Assembly (NCBI RefSeq): GCF_024298965.1
Contig: NZ_CP085193.1
Span: 9,238,001-9,302,000 of the forward strand
From: Streptomyces rapamycinicus NRRL 5491
GTDB lineage: Bacteria > Actinomycetota > Actinomycetes > Streptomycetales > Streptomycetaceae
Direction of reading: 5' to 3'
Length of the DNA stretch: 64,000 nt
Shown here piece after piece: positions 8,553 to 16,804 of this stretch (within the stretch, counting starts at the first letter, position 1; the number at the start of each line of letters is the position of its first letter). Under the pieces are notes generated by a model. That model was not told the DNA's origin and searched no databases. It worked only from the letters and a program-made list of their open reading frames with translations. The position numbers and the translations under genes were made by a program.

Positions 8553-9587
8553 ATGACGAGACTCCGCACCACCGGCACCGCCGCCTGCGCCGTGCTGCTG
8601 GCCGTCGCAGCGCTCACCGGCTGCAACCGAGAGAGCAATGGCGCCGGCGGCGGCAAGGTCGGCATCGACATGCCGCGGACGGACACCGACTTCTGGAACT
8701 CCTACCAGCAGTACCTGGAGAAGGGCATCGACAAGGGCACGGTCTCCGCGCTCCCGCTGTCCAACTCGCAGAACGACATCGGCAAGCTGGTCGCCAACGT
8801 CCAGGCGTTCACCGACCAGGGCGCCAAGGCGGTCATCATGGCGCCCCAGGACACCGGGGCCATCTCCTCCACCCTGGAGCAACTGGAGGAGAAGAAGATC
8901 CCCGTCATCAGCGTGGACACCCGGCCCGACTCCGGCAAGGTCTACATGGTGGTGCGCGCCGACAACCGGGCGTACGGCACCAAGGCGTGCGAGTACCTCG
9001 GCGAGAAGCTGGGCGGCAAGGGCCGGATCGCCGAGCTCCAGGGCGACCTCAGCTCCATCAACGGCAGGGACCGCTCGCAGGCGTTCGCCTCCTGCATGAA
9101 GAAGAAGTACCCCGGCATCAAGGTGCATGAGCTGCCCACCGACTGGAAGGGCGATGTCGCCTCGGCCAAGCTGCAGAGCCTGCTGGCCCAGCACAAGGAC
9201 GTGAACGGCATCTACATGCAGGCGGGCGGCGCCTTCCTGCAGCCCACGCTCGCCCTGCTGGAGCAGAAGCGGCTGCTGAAGCACGCCGGTTCGGCCAAGC
9301 ACATCACGATCATCTCCAACGACGGGATACCCGAGGAGCTGGACGCGATCCGCTCCGGGAAGATCGACGCCACGCTCTCCCAGCCCGCCGACCTCTACGC
9401 CCAGTGGGCCCTGAACTACGCGAAGGCCGCTCTGGACGGCAAGACGTTCAAACCCGGCCCGACCGACCACGACTCCAAGATCGTCAAGATCGGGAGCGGC
9501 CTGGAGGACCAGCTTCCGGCGCCGCTGGTCACCAAGGAGAACGTCGACGACAAGAAGTTGTGGGCCAACCAGCTCGAGAAGAAGTGA
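8553..9587 (+). CDS. Sugar ABC transporter substrate-binding lipoprotein
   Basis: 344 residues with a lipoprotein signal ending in the lipobox LTGC (Cys24), so the mature protein is anchored outside the membrane. The mature part is a periplasmic-binding-protein type 1 (ribose/rhamnose-like) domain: TDFWNSYQQYLEKGI, QGAKAVIMAPQDTGAI, VISVDTRPDSGKVYMVVRADN and ISNDGIPEELDAIRSGKIDATLSQP. Followed after 2 bases by the ATPase gene. Given the catabolic genes around it, L-fucose or a related 6-deoxyhexose is the likely ligand; this is inference. Confidence 0.85.
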   Translation: MTRLRTTGTAACAVLLAVAALTGCNRESNGAGGGKVGIDMPRTDTDFWNSYQQYLEKGIDKGTVSALPLSNSQNDIGKLVANVQAFTDQGAKAVIMAPQDTGAISSTLEQLEEKKIPVISVDTRPDSGKVYMVVRADNRAYGTKACEYLGEKLGGKGRIAELQGDLSSINGRDRSQAFASCMKKKYPGIKVHELPTDWKGDVASAKLQSLLAQHKDVNGIYMQAGGAFLQPTLALLEQKRLLKHAGSAKHITIISNDGIPEELDAIRSGKIDATLSQPADLYAQWALNYAKAALDGKTFKPGPTDHDSKIVKIGSGLEDQLPAPLVTKENVDDKKLWANQLEKK

Positions 9588-9589
9588 CC

Positions 9590-11176
9590 ATGGCGGAGGC
9601 CGAGCAGCCCGCCGTCGTACGGGCCCAGGGCATCGTCAAACGGTTCGGGCCCACCGTCGCCCTGGACCACGCCCGGCTGGCGGTGCGGCCCGGGGAGGCC
9701 CACGCGCTCGTCGGGCGCAACGGGGCGGGCAAGTCCACGCTGGTGTCCGTCCTGACCGGGATGGAGCGCCCGGACGAGGGCGAGGTGACCTTCGCGGGCG
9801 AGTCCGCCCCCGGCTACGGCGACACCGCCGCCTGGCAGCGCAAGGTGGCCTGCGTCTACCAGAAGTCGATGGTGGTCCCGGACCTGACGGTCGCCGAGAA
9901 CCTCTACCTCAACCGCTTCCCGGGCGCGGGGCGCATCCGCTGGCGCGCCCTGCGCGAGGACGCCCGCGCGCTGCTGGCCGAGTACGGGGTGGAGGTGGAT
10001 CCGCAGACGCGGGCGAAGGATCTCAGCGTGGAGCAGCGGCAGTTCGTGGAGATCGCCCGCGCGCTCTCCTTCGGCGCCCGGCTGATCATCCTCGACGAGC
10101 CCACCGCCCAGCTCGACGCGGGCGGGATCGACCGGCTCTTCGCCAAGCTGCTGGAGCTGCGCCGGCAGGGGGTCGCCTTCCTGTTCATCTCGCACCATCT
10201 GCAAGAGGTCTACGAACTCTGCGACACCGTCACCGTCTTCCGCGACGCCCGCCATGTGCTGACCGCCCCGGTCGCCGGCCTCCCCAAGGAGGAACTGGTG
10301 GCGGCGATGACCGGGGACGACGGCGGGGCGCCCGAGGGCGACTCCCGTGCCGGCGTCCGCGCCCCCGTCGCCCGTAAGGAGGCCGACCCGGACGGGGAGC
10401 CGGTGCTGCGCACCGAAGGGCTCGCCCTGGAGGGCGAGTTCGACCCGCTGGACCTGGTGGTGCGCCCCGGCGAGGTGCTCGGCCTGGCCGGGGCCACGGC
10501 CAGCGGCAACACGGCGGTCGGCGAGACCCTGGTGGGCTTGCGCAAACCGGCCGGGGGGCGGCTGTCGGTGCGCGGCCGGCCGGTGCGCCCCGGCAGTGTG
10601 CCGCACGCCATCGACGCGGGCATCGGCTACGTCCCGGAGGACCGGCACGACCAGGGCCTGGTCCTGGGCCGCAGCGTCGCCGAGAACGCCACGCTGACCG
10701 TCACCGACCAACTCGGGCCCTACGGCACGGTGCTGCCCTCCCGGACCCGCGCCTTCGCCCAGCGGATGATCACCTCCCTGGACATCAAGACCTCGGGGCC
10801 TTCGCAGCCCGTTTCGGGTTTGTCCGGCGGAAATCAGCAGAAGGTCGTCATCGCGCGGGCGCTGGCCCGTGAGCCCAGCGTCCTGGTCGCGATCCGCCCG
10901 ACCGCCGGGGTGGACGTGAAGTCCAAGGACGCGCTGCTCGGCGTCGTACGGGACGTGGCCGCGTCCGGGAGCGGCGCGGTCATCGTCTCCGACGAACTGG
11001 ACGATCTGCGGGTCTGCGACCGGATCCTGGCGTTCTTCCACGGGCGGGTGGTCGCCGAGTTCGGCAGCGGCTGGAGCGACCGTCAGCTCGTGGCCGCCAT
11101 GGAGGGCATCACGGAGCCGGGCACCAACGGCACGGCGGGGGACACCGAAGACCGCACAGAAGGAAGGCAGACATGA
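9590..11176 (+). CDS. Sugar ABC transporter ATP-binding protein, two ATPase domains
   Basis: 528 residues, the RbsA-like double-ATPase type. Domain 1 is complete: GRNGAGKST (Walker A), LSVEQRQFVEIARAL (signature), LIILDEPTAQLD (Walker B), ISHH (switch His). Domain 2 (from about residue 265) has the usual degenerate P-loop (GATASGNT) and a good signature LSGGNQQK, but its Walker B reads VAIRPTAGVDV, so both the Asp and the catalytic Glu of the usual DEPTRGVDV are lost. Domain 2 is therefore probably structural. The stop overlaps the permease start (ATGA). Confidence 0.88.
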   Translation: MAEAEQPAVVRAQGIVKRFGPTVALDHARLAVRPGEAHALVGRNGAGKSTLVSVLTGMERPDEGEVTFAGESAPGYGDTAAWQRKVACVYQKSMVVPDLTVAENLYLNRFPGAGRIRWRALREDARALLAEYGVEVDPQTRAKDLSVEQRQFVEIARALSFGARLIILDEPTAQLDAGGIDRLFAKLLELRRQGVAFLFISHHLQEVYELCDTVTVFRDARHVLTAPVAGLPKEELVAAMTGDDGGAPEGDSRAGVRAPVARKEADPDGEPVLRTEGLALEGEFDPLDLVVRPGEVLGLAGATASGNTAVGETLVGLRKPAGGRLSVRGRPVRPGSVPHAIDAGIGYVPEDRHDQGLVLGRSVAENATLTVTDQLGPYGTVLPSRTRAFAQRMITSLDIKTSGPSQPVSGLSGGNQQKVVIARALAREPSVLVAIRPTAGVDVKSKDALLGVVRDVAASGSGAVIVSDELDDLRVCDRILAFFHGRVVAEFGSGWSDRQLVAAMEGITEPGTNGTAGDTEDRTEGRQT

Positions 11177-12207
11177 CCGATACCGCACGGCAGCGGACCG
11201 CCGAGGCGGTGGCTGACGACCCGGCGGGGGGCCGGCCGCGGATCGACATCGCGCGCTGGCGCGATCTGTCGCTGGTCCCCGTGATCTTCGTCCTCGGGGT
11301 GATCGGCTTCATCGTCTCGCCCGCCTTCCTCACCGAGGACAACCTGATCGGCGTCGTCCAGCAGTCCACCGAGCTGGGGCTGCTGGTGCTGGGCGAGGCG
11401 CTGATCCTGATCAGCGGGCGGATGGACCTCTCCCTGGAATCGACCATCGCCGTGGCGCCGGTGATCGCCCTGTGGTTGGTGCTGCCCGCGCACGGGGCGC
11501 GGTTCGAGGGCCTGGGGCTGCTGCCGGTGTGGACCGCGATACCGCTGTGCCTGGCGGTCGGGGCGCTGATCGGCGCGGCCAACGGCTTCCTGATGCTCAA
11601 ACTGCGCGTCAACGGCTTCATCGCGACCCTGGGCATGCTCACCATGCTGCGCGGCCTCCAGGTCGGCATCGCCGAGGGCCAGTCGATCGTCAACGTCCCC
11701 GAGTCCTTCCGCTACCTCGGCAAGGCCGAGTGGCTGGGCGTGCCCGCCGCCGTGTGGATCTGCCTGGGGCTGTACGCACTCGGCGGCCTGGCGCTGGGCT
11801 ATCTGCGGCACGGGCGCTCGCTGTACGCGATCGGCGGCAACCCCGAGGCCGCGCGCGCGGCGGGCATCCGGGTGGACCGGATCACCTGGATCGTGCTGAG
11901 CGTCGGCGGACTGCTGGCCGCCTTCGCGGGCATCCTGTACACGGGCCACTACGGCTCGGTCGCCGCGACCCAGGGCAACGGCTGGATCTTCCAGGTGTTC
12001 GCCGCCGCGGTCATCGGCGGGATCAGCCTCAAGGGCGGCCGCGGCACCCTCTTCGGCGCGCTCACCGGTGTGCTGACGCTGCAGCTGGTCGTCAATGTGA
12101 TGACCCTCGGCGGGGTACCGCCCCTGTGGAACCAGTTCATCAACGGCTCGATCATCATCGTCGCGCTGATCATCTCCCGCTACGCCAGCGGCGAGAAGCA
12201 GGACTGA
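11173..12207 (+). CDS. Sugar ABC transporter permease
   Basis: 344 residues with about ten hydrophobic segments, of the RbsC/AraH branched-chain-type permease family. Diagnostic segments are GRMDLSLESTIAVAPVI, GAANGFLMLKLRVNGFIATLGMLTMLRGL, YAIGGNPEAARAAGIRVDR and the EAA-like VIGGISLKGGRGTLFGALTGV. Starts inside the ATPase stop codon, indicating translational coupling. It would form the channel for the sugar taken up by the importer encoded at 8553-12207. Confidence 0.9.
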   Translation: MTDTARQRTAEAVADDPAGGRPRIDIARWRDLSLVPVIFVLGVIGFIVSPAFLTEDNLIGVVQQSTELGLLVLGEALILISGRMDLSLESTIAVAPVIALWLVLPAHGARFEGLGLLPVWTAIPLCLAVGALIGAANGFLMLKLRVNGFIATLGMLTMLRGLQVGIAEGQSIVNVPESFRYLGKAEWLGVPAAVWICLGLYALGGLALGYLRHGRSLYAIGGNPEAARAAGIRVDRITWIVLSVGGLLAAFAGILYTGHYGSVAATQGNGWIFQVFAAAVIGGISLKGGRGTLFGALTGVLTLQLVVNVMTLGGVPPLWNQFINGSIIIVALIISRYASGEKQD

Positions 12208-12223
12208 GAGCCGGGAGGAAGCC

Positions 12224-13231
12224 ATGGCGGACGACGGCGGACGGGCCCCGAGCGGCCCGCGCGAACTGGGGCGCTCGGGGGTGTGCGTACCACCCCTGGG
12301 GCTGGGCTGCGCGCCGCTGGCCAATCTCTACGAGGCGGTGCCGGAGGAGCGCGCGCTGGACACCGTAAGGGCGGCGTTCGACACCGGCCTCACCTATATG
12401 GACACCGCGCCGCACTACGGCGTCGGGCTGTCCGAGGAGCGGCTGGGGCGGGTGCTGGCCGGGCGCGACCGCGCCGGGTACACGCTCTCCACCAAGGTGG
12501 GGCGGCGGCTGCGGCCGCGCGCCCCCGGGGAGCCCGTCCAGGCGGACGGGTTCGCCGACACCCCCGACCGGGTCCGGGAGTGGGACTTCACCCGGGACGG
12601 CATCCGCGCGAGCCTCGAGTCCTCCCTGGAGCGGCTCGGCGTCGACGCCGTGGACATCGTCTACCTCCACGATCCGGAGGACCACGTCCCCGAGGTCTAT
12701 GAGACGGCCTTCGCGGCGCTGGCCGAGCTGAAGCGGGAGAAGCTCGTCCGGGCCATCGGCTTCGGCATGAACCACAGCGACCTCCTCGCCCGGTTCGTCG
12801 CCGACTTCGACGTGGACGTCGTGCTGTGCGCCGGGCGCTGGACGCTGCTGGAGCGCACCGCCTTCGACGATCTGCTGCCGGTGTGCGAGCGGCGCGGCAC
12901 CTCCGTGGTGGCCGCCGGGGTCTACAACTCCGGGCTGCTCGCCGACCCCGCCCCCGGGGCCCGCTACGACTACCAGCAGGCTCCGCCCGAACTCCTCGCG
13001 CGGGCCCGGCGGCTGGCCGAGGTGTGCGCCGAGTTCGGGGTGCCGCTGCGGGCCGCCGCACTGCGCTTCCCCTTCGGCCACCCCGCGGTGGCCGCCGCGG
13101 TCGTCGGCTGCGCCTCCGCGGCCGAGGTCCGGGACAATGCCGAGCTGTTCGCCCACGACATCCCCGACGAGCTGTGGCAGGCCCTGGTCCGGCGCGGTCT
13201 GCTCGACGACGACATCCCGCTGCCGGTCTGA
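12224..13231 (+). CDS. Aldo/keto reductase, probable L-fucose 1-dehydrogenase
   Basis: 335 residues, ATG preceded by GGGAGGAAGCC. The catalytic tetrad of the aldo/keto reductase fold is visible: FDTGLTYMDTAPHYG (Asp and Tyr), STKVGR (Lys) and VYLHDPED (His). The sequence resembles the bacterial D-threo-aldose/L-fucose dehydrogenase branch (GRSGVCVPPLGLGCAPLANLYEAV at the N terminus). It would oxidise L-fucose at C1 to L-fucono-lactone, the substrate for the next gene product. The cofactor preference cannot be decided from sequence. Confidence 0.82.
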   Translation: MADDGGRAPSGPRELGRSGVCVPPLGLGCAPLANLYEAVPEERALDTVRAAFDTGLTYMDTAPHYGVGLSEERLGRVLAGRDRAGYTLSTKVGRRLRPRAPGEPVQADGFADTPDRVREWDFTRDGIRASLESSLERLGVDAVDIVYLHDPEDHVPEVYETAFAALAELKREKLVRAIGFGMNHSDLLARFVADFDVDVVLCAGRWTLLERTAFDDLLPVCERRGTSVVAAGVYNSGLLADPAPGARYDYQQAPPELLARARRLAEVCAEFGVPLRAAALRFPFGHPAVAAAVVGCASAAEVRDNAELFAHDIPDELWQALVRRGLLDDDIPLPV

Positions 13232-13250
13232 ACCCCCGAGGAGTGCCCGA

Positions 13251-14108
13251 GTGCCCTTGCCGCGCCGTATCGACGCCCATCACCACCTGTGGGACCTGAC
13301 CCGCCGTGAGCAGCCGTGGATGGACGGCGCGTGGGCCGAGCCCATCCGCCGCACCTTCACCCCGGACGACCTCGCCCCGCATCTGGACGCCCATGGGATC
13401 GATGCCACCGTCGTCGTCCAGTCCAGCTCCTCCGTGGCGGAGACCCGGGAGCTCCTCGCCCTGGCCGGCGGGTCGGACCGGATCGCGGGCGTCGTCGGCT
13501 GGGCCGACCTCACCGACCCCGGGGTGGGCGAGGTGCTCGCGGAGCTGGCCGCCGGACCCGGCGGCGACCGGCTGGTGGGCCTGCGCCACCAGGTGCAGGA
13601 CGAGCCGGACCCGCGGTGGCTGGACCGCGAGGACGCCCGCCGGGGACTGGCCGCCGTGGCCGGCGCGGGGCTGGTCTACGACCTGCTGGTCACCCCGCGC
13701 GAGCTGCCCGCGGCCGTGGACGCCGTCCGTGAGCTGCCGCAGCTGCGCTTCGTCCTGGACCACGCCGCCAAACCGCCGGTGGCGAGCGGTGAGCGCGACC
13801 CCTGGGCGTGGCAGCTGGCCGCGCTCGCGGCCCTGCCGAACGTCGACTGCAAGCTGTCCGGTCTGGTCACCGAGGCCGACTGGGAGGGCTGGAAGCCCGA
13901 GCAGGTGCTCCCGTACGCCTGGCACGTGCTGGACGCCTTCGGGCCCGGCCGGGTGCTCTTCGGCTCCGACTGGCCGGTGTGCCTCCTGGCCGCGACCTAC
14001 GACGAGGTGGTGGCCCTCGCGGACCGGGCCGCCCTCCGGCTCGGCGAGGACGAGCGCGCCGCCGTCTTCGGCGGCAACGCGGCCCGCGCGTACGGTCTGG
14101 GAACCTAG
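13251..14108 (+). CDS. Amidohydrolase-family lactonase, probable L-fuconolactonase
   Basis: 285 residues from GTG with GAGGAG ten bases upstream. TIM-barrel amidohydrolase of the L-fuconolactonase/PDC-hydrolase group: metal-binding DAHHHLWD near the N terminus, RHQVQDEPDPRWL, LDHAAKPPV and the catalytic-Asp segment FGSDWPVCL. Family members open aldonolactones such as L-fucono-1,4- or 1,5-lactone. It lies 19 bases after the aldo/keto reductase, which supplies such a lactone. It is the last gene of the operon before a complex inverted-repeat region. Confidence 0.85.
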   Translation: MPLPRRIDAHHHLWDLTRREQPWMDGAWAEPIRRTFTPDDLAPHLDAHGIDATVVVQSSSSVAETRELLALAGGSDRIAGVVGWADLTDPGVGEVLAELAAGPGGDRLVGLRHQVQDEPDPRWLDREDARRGLAAVAGAGLVYDLLVTPRELPAAVDAVRELPQLRFVLDHAAKPPVASGERDPWAWQLAALAALPNVDCKLSGLVTEADWEGWKPEQVLPYAWHVLDAFGPGRVLFGSDWPVCLLAATYDEVVALADRAALRLGEDERAAVFGGNAARAYGLGT

Positions 14109-14143
14109 GGGGTTTCCGGCGGTACGCGTACGCCTGCGGCGGG

Positions 14144-14226
14144 CCCACGCGGCGGAGCCGCATATCGACGCTGTCCCCTACCCGCCCCTTCCCGACACCT
14201 GACGATATGCGGCTCCGCCGCGTGGG
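14144..14226. repeat. Long inverted repeat, possible terminator or intergenic mobile repeat
   Basis: Perfect 24-bp arms at 14144-14167 and 14203-14226 flank a 35-base loop. The outer repeat at 14225-14340 adjoins it. Its place after the last gene of the fucose operon and before the convergent regulator suits a bidirectional terminator. Confidence 0.65.
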
Positions 14227-14340
14227 GGGCTCCGCCCCAGACCCCGCTCCTCAAACTCCCCCGGCTACCGCTGGGAGGTGCCCCCCCCCGAGCGGCTGGA
14301 AGGCGGGGCCCGCCGACGGGGGTCTGGGGGCGGAGCCCCC
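14225..14340. repeat. Second inverted repeat of the gggctccgcccc type
   Basis: A roughly 21-base arm at 14225-14245 (GGCTCCGCCCCAGACCCC) is complementary, apart from an extra G, to 14319-14340. This sequence style is common between convergent Streptomyces genes. The 95-base stretch in between includes a run of nine C residues. Confidence 0.6.
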
Positions 14341-14370
14341 GGCGGGGGCCGGGGCGCGGCCCCGGTGGGC

Positions 14371-15042
14371 TCACAGCGTGGAGCGCAGCCACTGCTCCAC
14401 GCTCGCGATGTGCACCGTCGCCCAGGACCGTGCCGCCTCCGCGTCACGGTCCCGCAGGGCGGCCAGGATCGCCCGGTGCTCGTGGAGGGTGCGGCTGACC
14501 GCGTCCTCCTGCGTCAGACCGCGCCACACCCGGGCCCGGGTGGTGGGCCCGGAGAGCCCGTCGAGCAGCGAGCACAGCACCGAGTTGCCGGAGGTCTGGA
14601 CGATGCCGCGGTGGAACTCCAGATCGCAGGCGACCAGCTCCTCCACCGAGGGCTCCTGCCCGAGCGCGTCCAGCTGCTCCTGGAGCCGGTCCAGCTCGGC
14701 GTCGCTGATCCGGGTGGAGGCCAGCGCGGTGGCCGCGGGCTCCAGGATCCGCCGCACCGCCAGGAACTCCAGTACCGTGTCGTCGCGGTGGAAGTCCACC
14801 ACGAAGCTCAGCGCCTCCAGCAGCAGCTGGGGATCGAGGCTGGTCACATAGGTGCCGTCGCCCTGCCGTACGTCGAGGATCCGGATCAGCGACAGCGCCC
14901 GGACGGCCTCCCGCAGCGAGTTGCGCGACAGCCCCAGATCGGCGGCCAGCTCACTCTCCTTGGGGAGCCGGTCACCGGGGCGCAGCGCGCCCGAGACGAT
15001 CATGCCCTTGATTTTTTCGATCGCCTCGTCGGTGACCGCCAT
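14371..15042 (-). CDS. FadR-subfamily GntR transcriptional regulator (FCD domain), probable fucose-operon repressor
   Basis: 223 residues from ATG at 15042 with GGGAGG six bases upstream. The N-terminal winged helix-turn-helix (IEKIKGMIVSGALRPGDRLPKESELAADLGLSRNSLREAVRALS) is the GntR signature. The C-terminal FCD ligand domain has the metal-binding residues in VACDLEFHRGIVQTSGN and LHEHRAILAALRDRD. It is convergent with the fucose operon. A perfect palindrome 21 bases before its start codon recurs imperfectly three times before the operon, which points to autoregulation and control of the operon. Confidence 0.9.
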   Translation of the reverse strand: MAVTDEAIEKIKGMIVSGALRPGDRLPKESELAADLGLSRNSLREAVRALSLIRILDVRQGDGTYVTSLDPQLLLEALSFVVDFHRDDTVLEFLAVRRILEPAATALASTRISDAELDRLQEQLDALGQEPSVEELVACDLEFHRGIVQTSGNSVLCSLLDGLSGPTTRARVWRGLTQEDAVSRTLHEHRAILAALRDRDAEAARSWATVHIASVEQWLRSTL

Positions 15043-15062
15043 GGTGGACCTCCCCGGGTCAA

Positions 15063-15073
15063 ACATCCGATGT
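15063..15073. promoter_or_regulatory. Perfect palindrome ACATCCGATGT, candidate operator
   Basis: The palindrome (5-base arms around one base) lies 21-31 bases upstream of the FadR-type regulator start. The longer string ATACATCGGAT (read on the minus strand) is also present at 6184-6194 before the fuconate dehydratase gene. Confidence 0.55.
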
Positions 15074-15189
15074 ATCAGGTCCATTATGACGTGCTTGGAC
15101 CGGCGGCGTCTGCCGGGGACGCCGCCGGTCCGCTGTGACCTTTTACCAGGAGGGCCCGAAGCGGGCTCGGAGCTGGTTCATCGGATGGC

Positions 15190-15660
15190 TCAGAAGGTGA
15201 ACGGCCCCGGGGACTGCGGCGAGGTGGCGGTGCAGTTCACCGTGATCAGACCGAAGATGACCAGCTTGAGCGACTTGGCCTCCAGGACGTCGCCCGCGGC
15301 CACCGTGCCCTTGAGCGGGCCGGTGGTCACATCGGAGCCGGTCGGGATCGCCGGATTGGCGTTCCCGGTGAAGGTCTTGGTTCCGCCGCCGCTCTTCGAC
15401 AGCGTCAGCGTCGAGCTCACCGAGCCCGCCGGAACGTCGATCGGGGCCTTGATCGCCCCCGACGACAGGGTGATGGTCGCGGAGGTCCCGCTCTGCGTGG
15501 CGGTCAGGGTGGCCAGGCCCGACCCGTACGTCCCGCAGTCCGCCGTGAGGGTGGCGGACGTGGGGTCGACCGCGGACGCGGTCGGTGCCAGCGCCAGCGC
15601 GCCGGCGGCCAGTGCTGCTGTTCCCATTGCCGTGCCGATCCCGAGCTTGAACCGTCTCAT
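15190..15660 (-). CDS. Small secreted protein of unknown function
   Basis: 156 residues from ATG, preceded by GGAAGG. A clear Sec signal peptide (MRRFKLGIGTAMGTAALAAGALALAPTASA) is cleaved after ASA at about residue 30. The mature part of about 125 residues is rich in Thr, Ser, Gly and Ala, looks all-beta, and has two cysteines (in TADCGTYG and VNCTAT) that could form one disulphide joining the two ends. I do not recognise a named family. The gene stands alone, between the fucose regulator and the decayed oxidoreductase. Confidence 0.75.
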   Translation of the reverse strand: MRRFKLGIGTAMGTAALAAGALALAPTASAVDPTSATLTADCGTYGSGLATLTATQSGTSATITLSSGAIKAPIDVPAGSVSSTLTLSKSGGGTKTFTGNANPAIPTGSDVTTGPLKGTVAAGDVLEAKSLKLVIFGLITVNCTATSPQSPGPFTF

Positions 15661-15821
15661 GGGATTGCCTTCCGGAGTGGGGGAAAGTGCGGCTGATGTG
15701 TGGGGGGTTCCCGCCCGTCATCCACGGGCGATGTCATTGATGCGCGCACCGCCGAAGAAGGCAAGAGCGATTCAGTTGATTTTTAACGCGCGAGTAAGTT
15801 CAAAGGCCCCCGGCGGCTCGG

Positions 15822-15856
15822 TCGCCAACTGCCCTCCGTGAGCGACCAGTTGGTGA
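15822..15856 (-). terminator. Hairpin after the decayed oxidoreductase
   Basis: A 10-bp stem, TCGCCAACTG against CAGTTGGTGA with one G-T pair and a 15-base loop, immediately follows the end of the oxidoreductase remnant on the minus strand. Confidence 0.4.
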
Positions 15857-15861
15857 GACCC

Positions 15862-16508
15862 TCAGCTCCAGAGCGCGCTGGGCGCCGCCCGGCGCACCAC
15901 CGGGGCGATCTCCTCGGCGAACCTCTGCAAGGTCTCGATCTGCCGGGACCGGCTCAGCCCGATCCCGTCGACCGTGATCGACTGGCGGCCAGCTCGGGTG
16001 AGTTCCGGCTGGTGGCCGAGCCGTGCCAGATCCTGGGCAGCCCGTCGTAGGGGCGCGGCACGGTCGTCACCTCCTTCAGCGGCGGCCGGAACTCCCACTT
16101 CCAGGTGACCTTTTCCTCGCTCCACAGCCGCCGCAGCAGCTCGTACTTCTCGGCCTGGAGATCCCGCTGCCGGTCCTCGTCGAGGCCGAAGAGGCCGAAG
16201 TGCCCGGCCTCCGCGCCCTTGCCCACCACCAGCTCGATCCGGCGCCGGGAGATCTGGTCCAGCGTCGCGTAGTCCTCGGCGACCCGCACCGGGTCCAGGA
16301 TCGCCACCACGGTCACACCGGTGAGCAGCCGGATCCGGGAGATGCGGACCGGGAGCGCGCCCAGCACCACCGTCGGGCTCGAGGACAGGAACGGCCCGGC
16401 GTGCCGCTCCCCGACGGCGTACGCGTCGAAACCGAGCCGCTCGGCGGCCACCCCCGTCTCCACTACGTCCTCGAACCACTCGGCGGCGGACGGCAGCTCA
16501 CCGGTCAA
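15862..16508 (-). pseudogene. LLM-class flavin-dependent oxidoreductase, internally deleted and frameshifted
   Basis: From TTG 16508 the frame reads a good luciferase-like N-terminal domain (ELPSAAEWFEDVVETGVAAERLGFDAY, AVGERHAGPF, LLTGVTVVAILDPVRVAEDYATLDQIS, GLPRIWHGSATSRNSPELAAS). After about base 15985 it runs into junk and stops at 15954. In another frame the family's C-terminal helix resumes (QSITVDGIGLSRSRQIETLQ, RFAEEIAPVVRRA) and stops at 15862. About 120 residues of the normal middle are missing and the usual first residues before the GELP segment are also absent. This is a dead gene, unless the N-terminal part alone is kept. Confidence 0.75.
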
Positions 16509-16595
16509 GGCGTGAGCCGAGCATGGGGAGGTCTCCAGGCAGAACGAATCGAAAGAGAGGCGAAAAGGAGAAAGGGCCGGGCGGCGGAGAAGCCG

Positions 16596-16685
16596 TCAGC
16601 GGCCCTGACAGATCGCGCTGGAGACGCGGTGCAGATCGATATGGCGGCGGGCGGTGAGCGAGATGGCGTGCTCCCGGTAGGACAT
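16596..16685 (-). CDS. Putative leader peptide (RRHIDL family)
   Basis: 29 residues (MSYREHAISLTARRHIDL followed by HRVSSAICQGR), ATG preceded by GAGGAGGGGG. It matches the short Streptomyces leader peptides with the ARRHxDLxR core and a cysteine near the end, usually found before sulphur-related and flavin oxidoreductase genes and thought to sense cysteine supply through ribosome stalling or attenuation. Here it precedes the broken oxidoreductase by about 90 bases on the same strand, so it has probably lost its target. Function is inferred from the family. Confidence 0.7.
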   Translation of the reverse strand: MSYREHAISLTARRHIDLHRVSSAICQGR

Positions 16686-16731
16686 CGCGCGCTCACCCCC
16701 TCCTCGAATTGATTGCTGCCTCAAACTAGCA

Positions 16732-16781
16732 GTCCGGGCGGCCGGGTGAGAAGACGTTTCCTCTCACCCGGCCGCCCGGAC
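16732..16781 (-). terminator. Terminator of the glycerol operon
   Basis: Perfect 20-bp stem at 16732-16751 and 16762-16781 with a 10-base loop, 24 bases past the glpD stop codon. Confidence 0.75.
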
Positions 16782-16804
16782 CTGGGAAGGCGGCCCTGCG
16801 GGGG

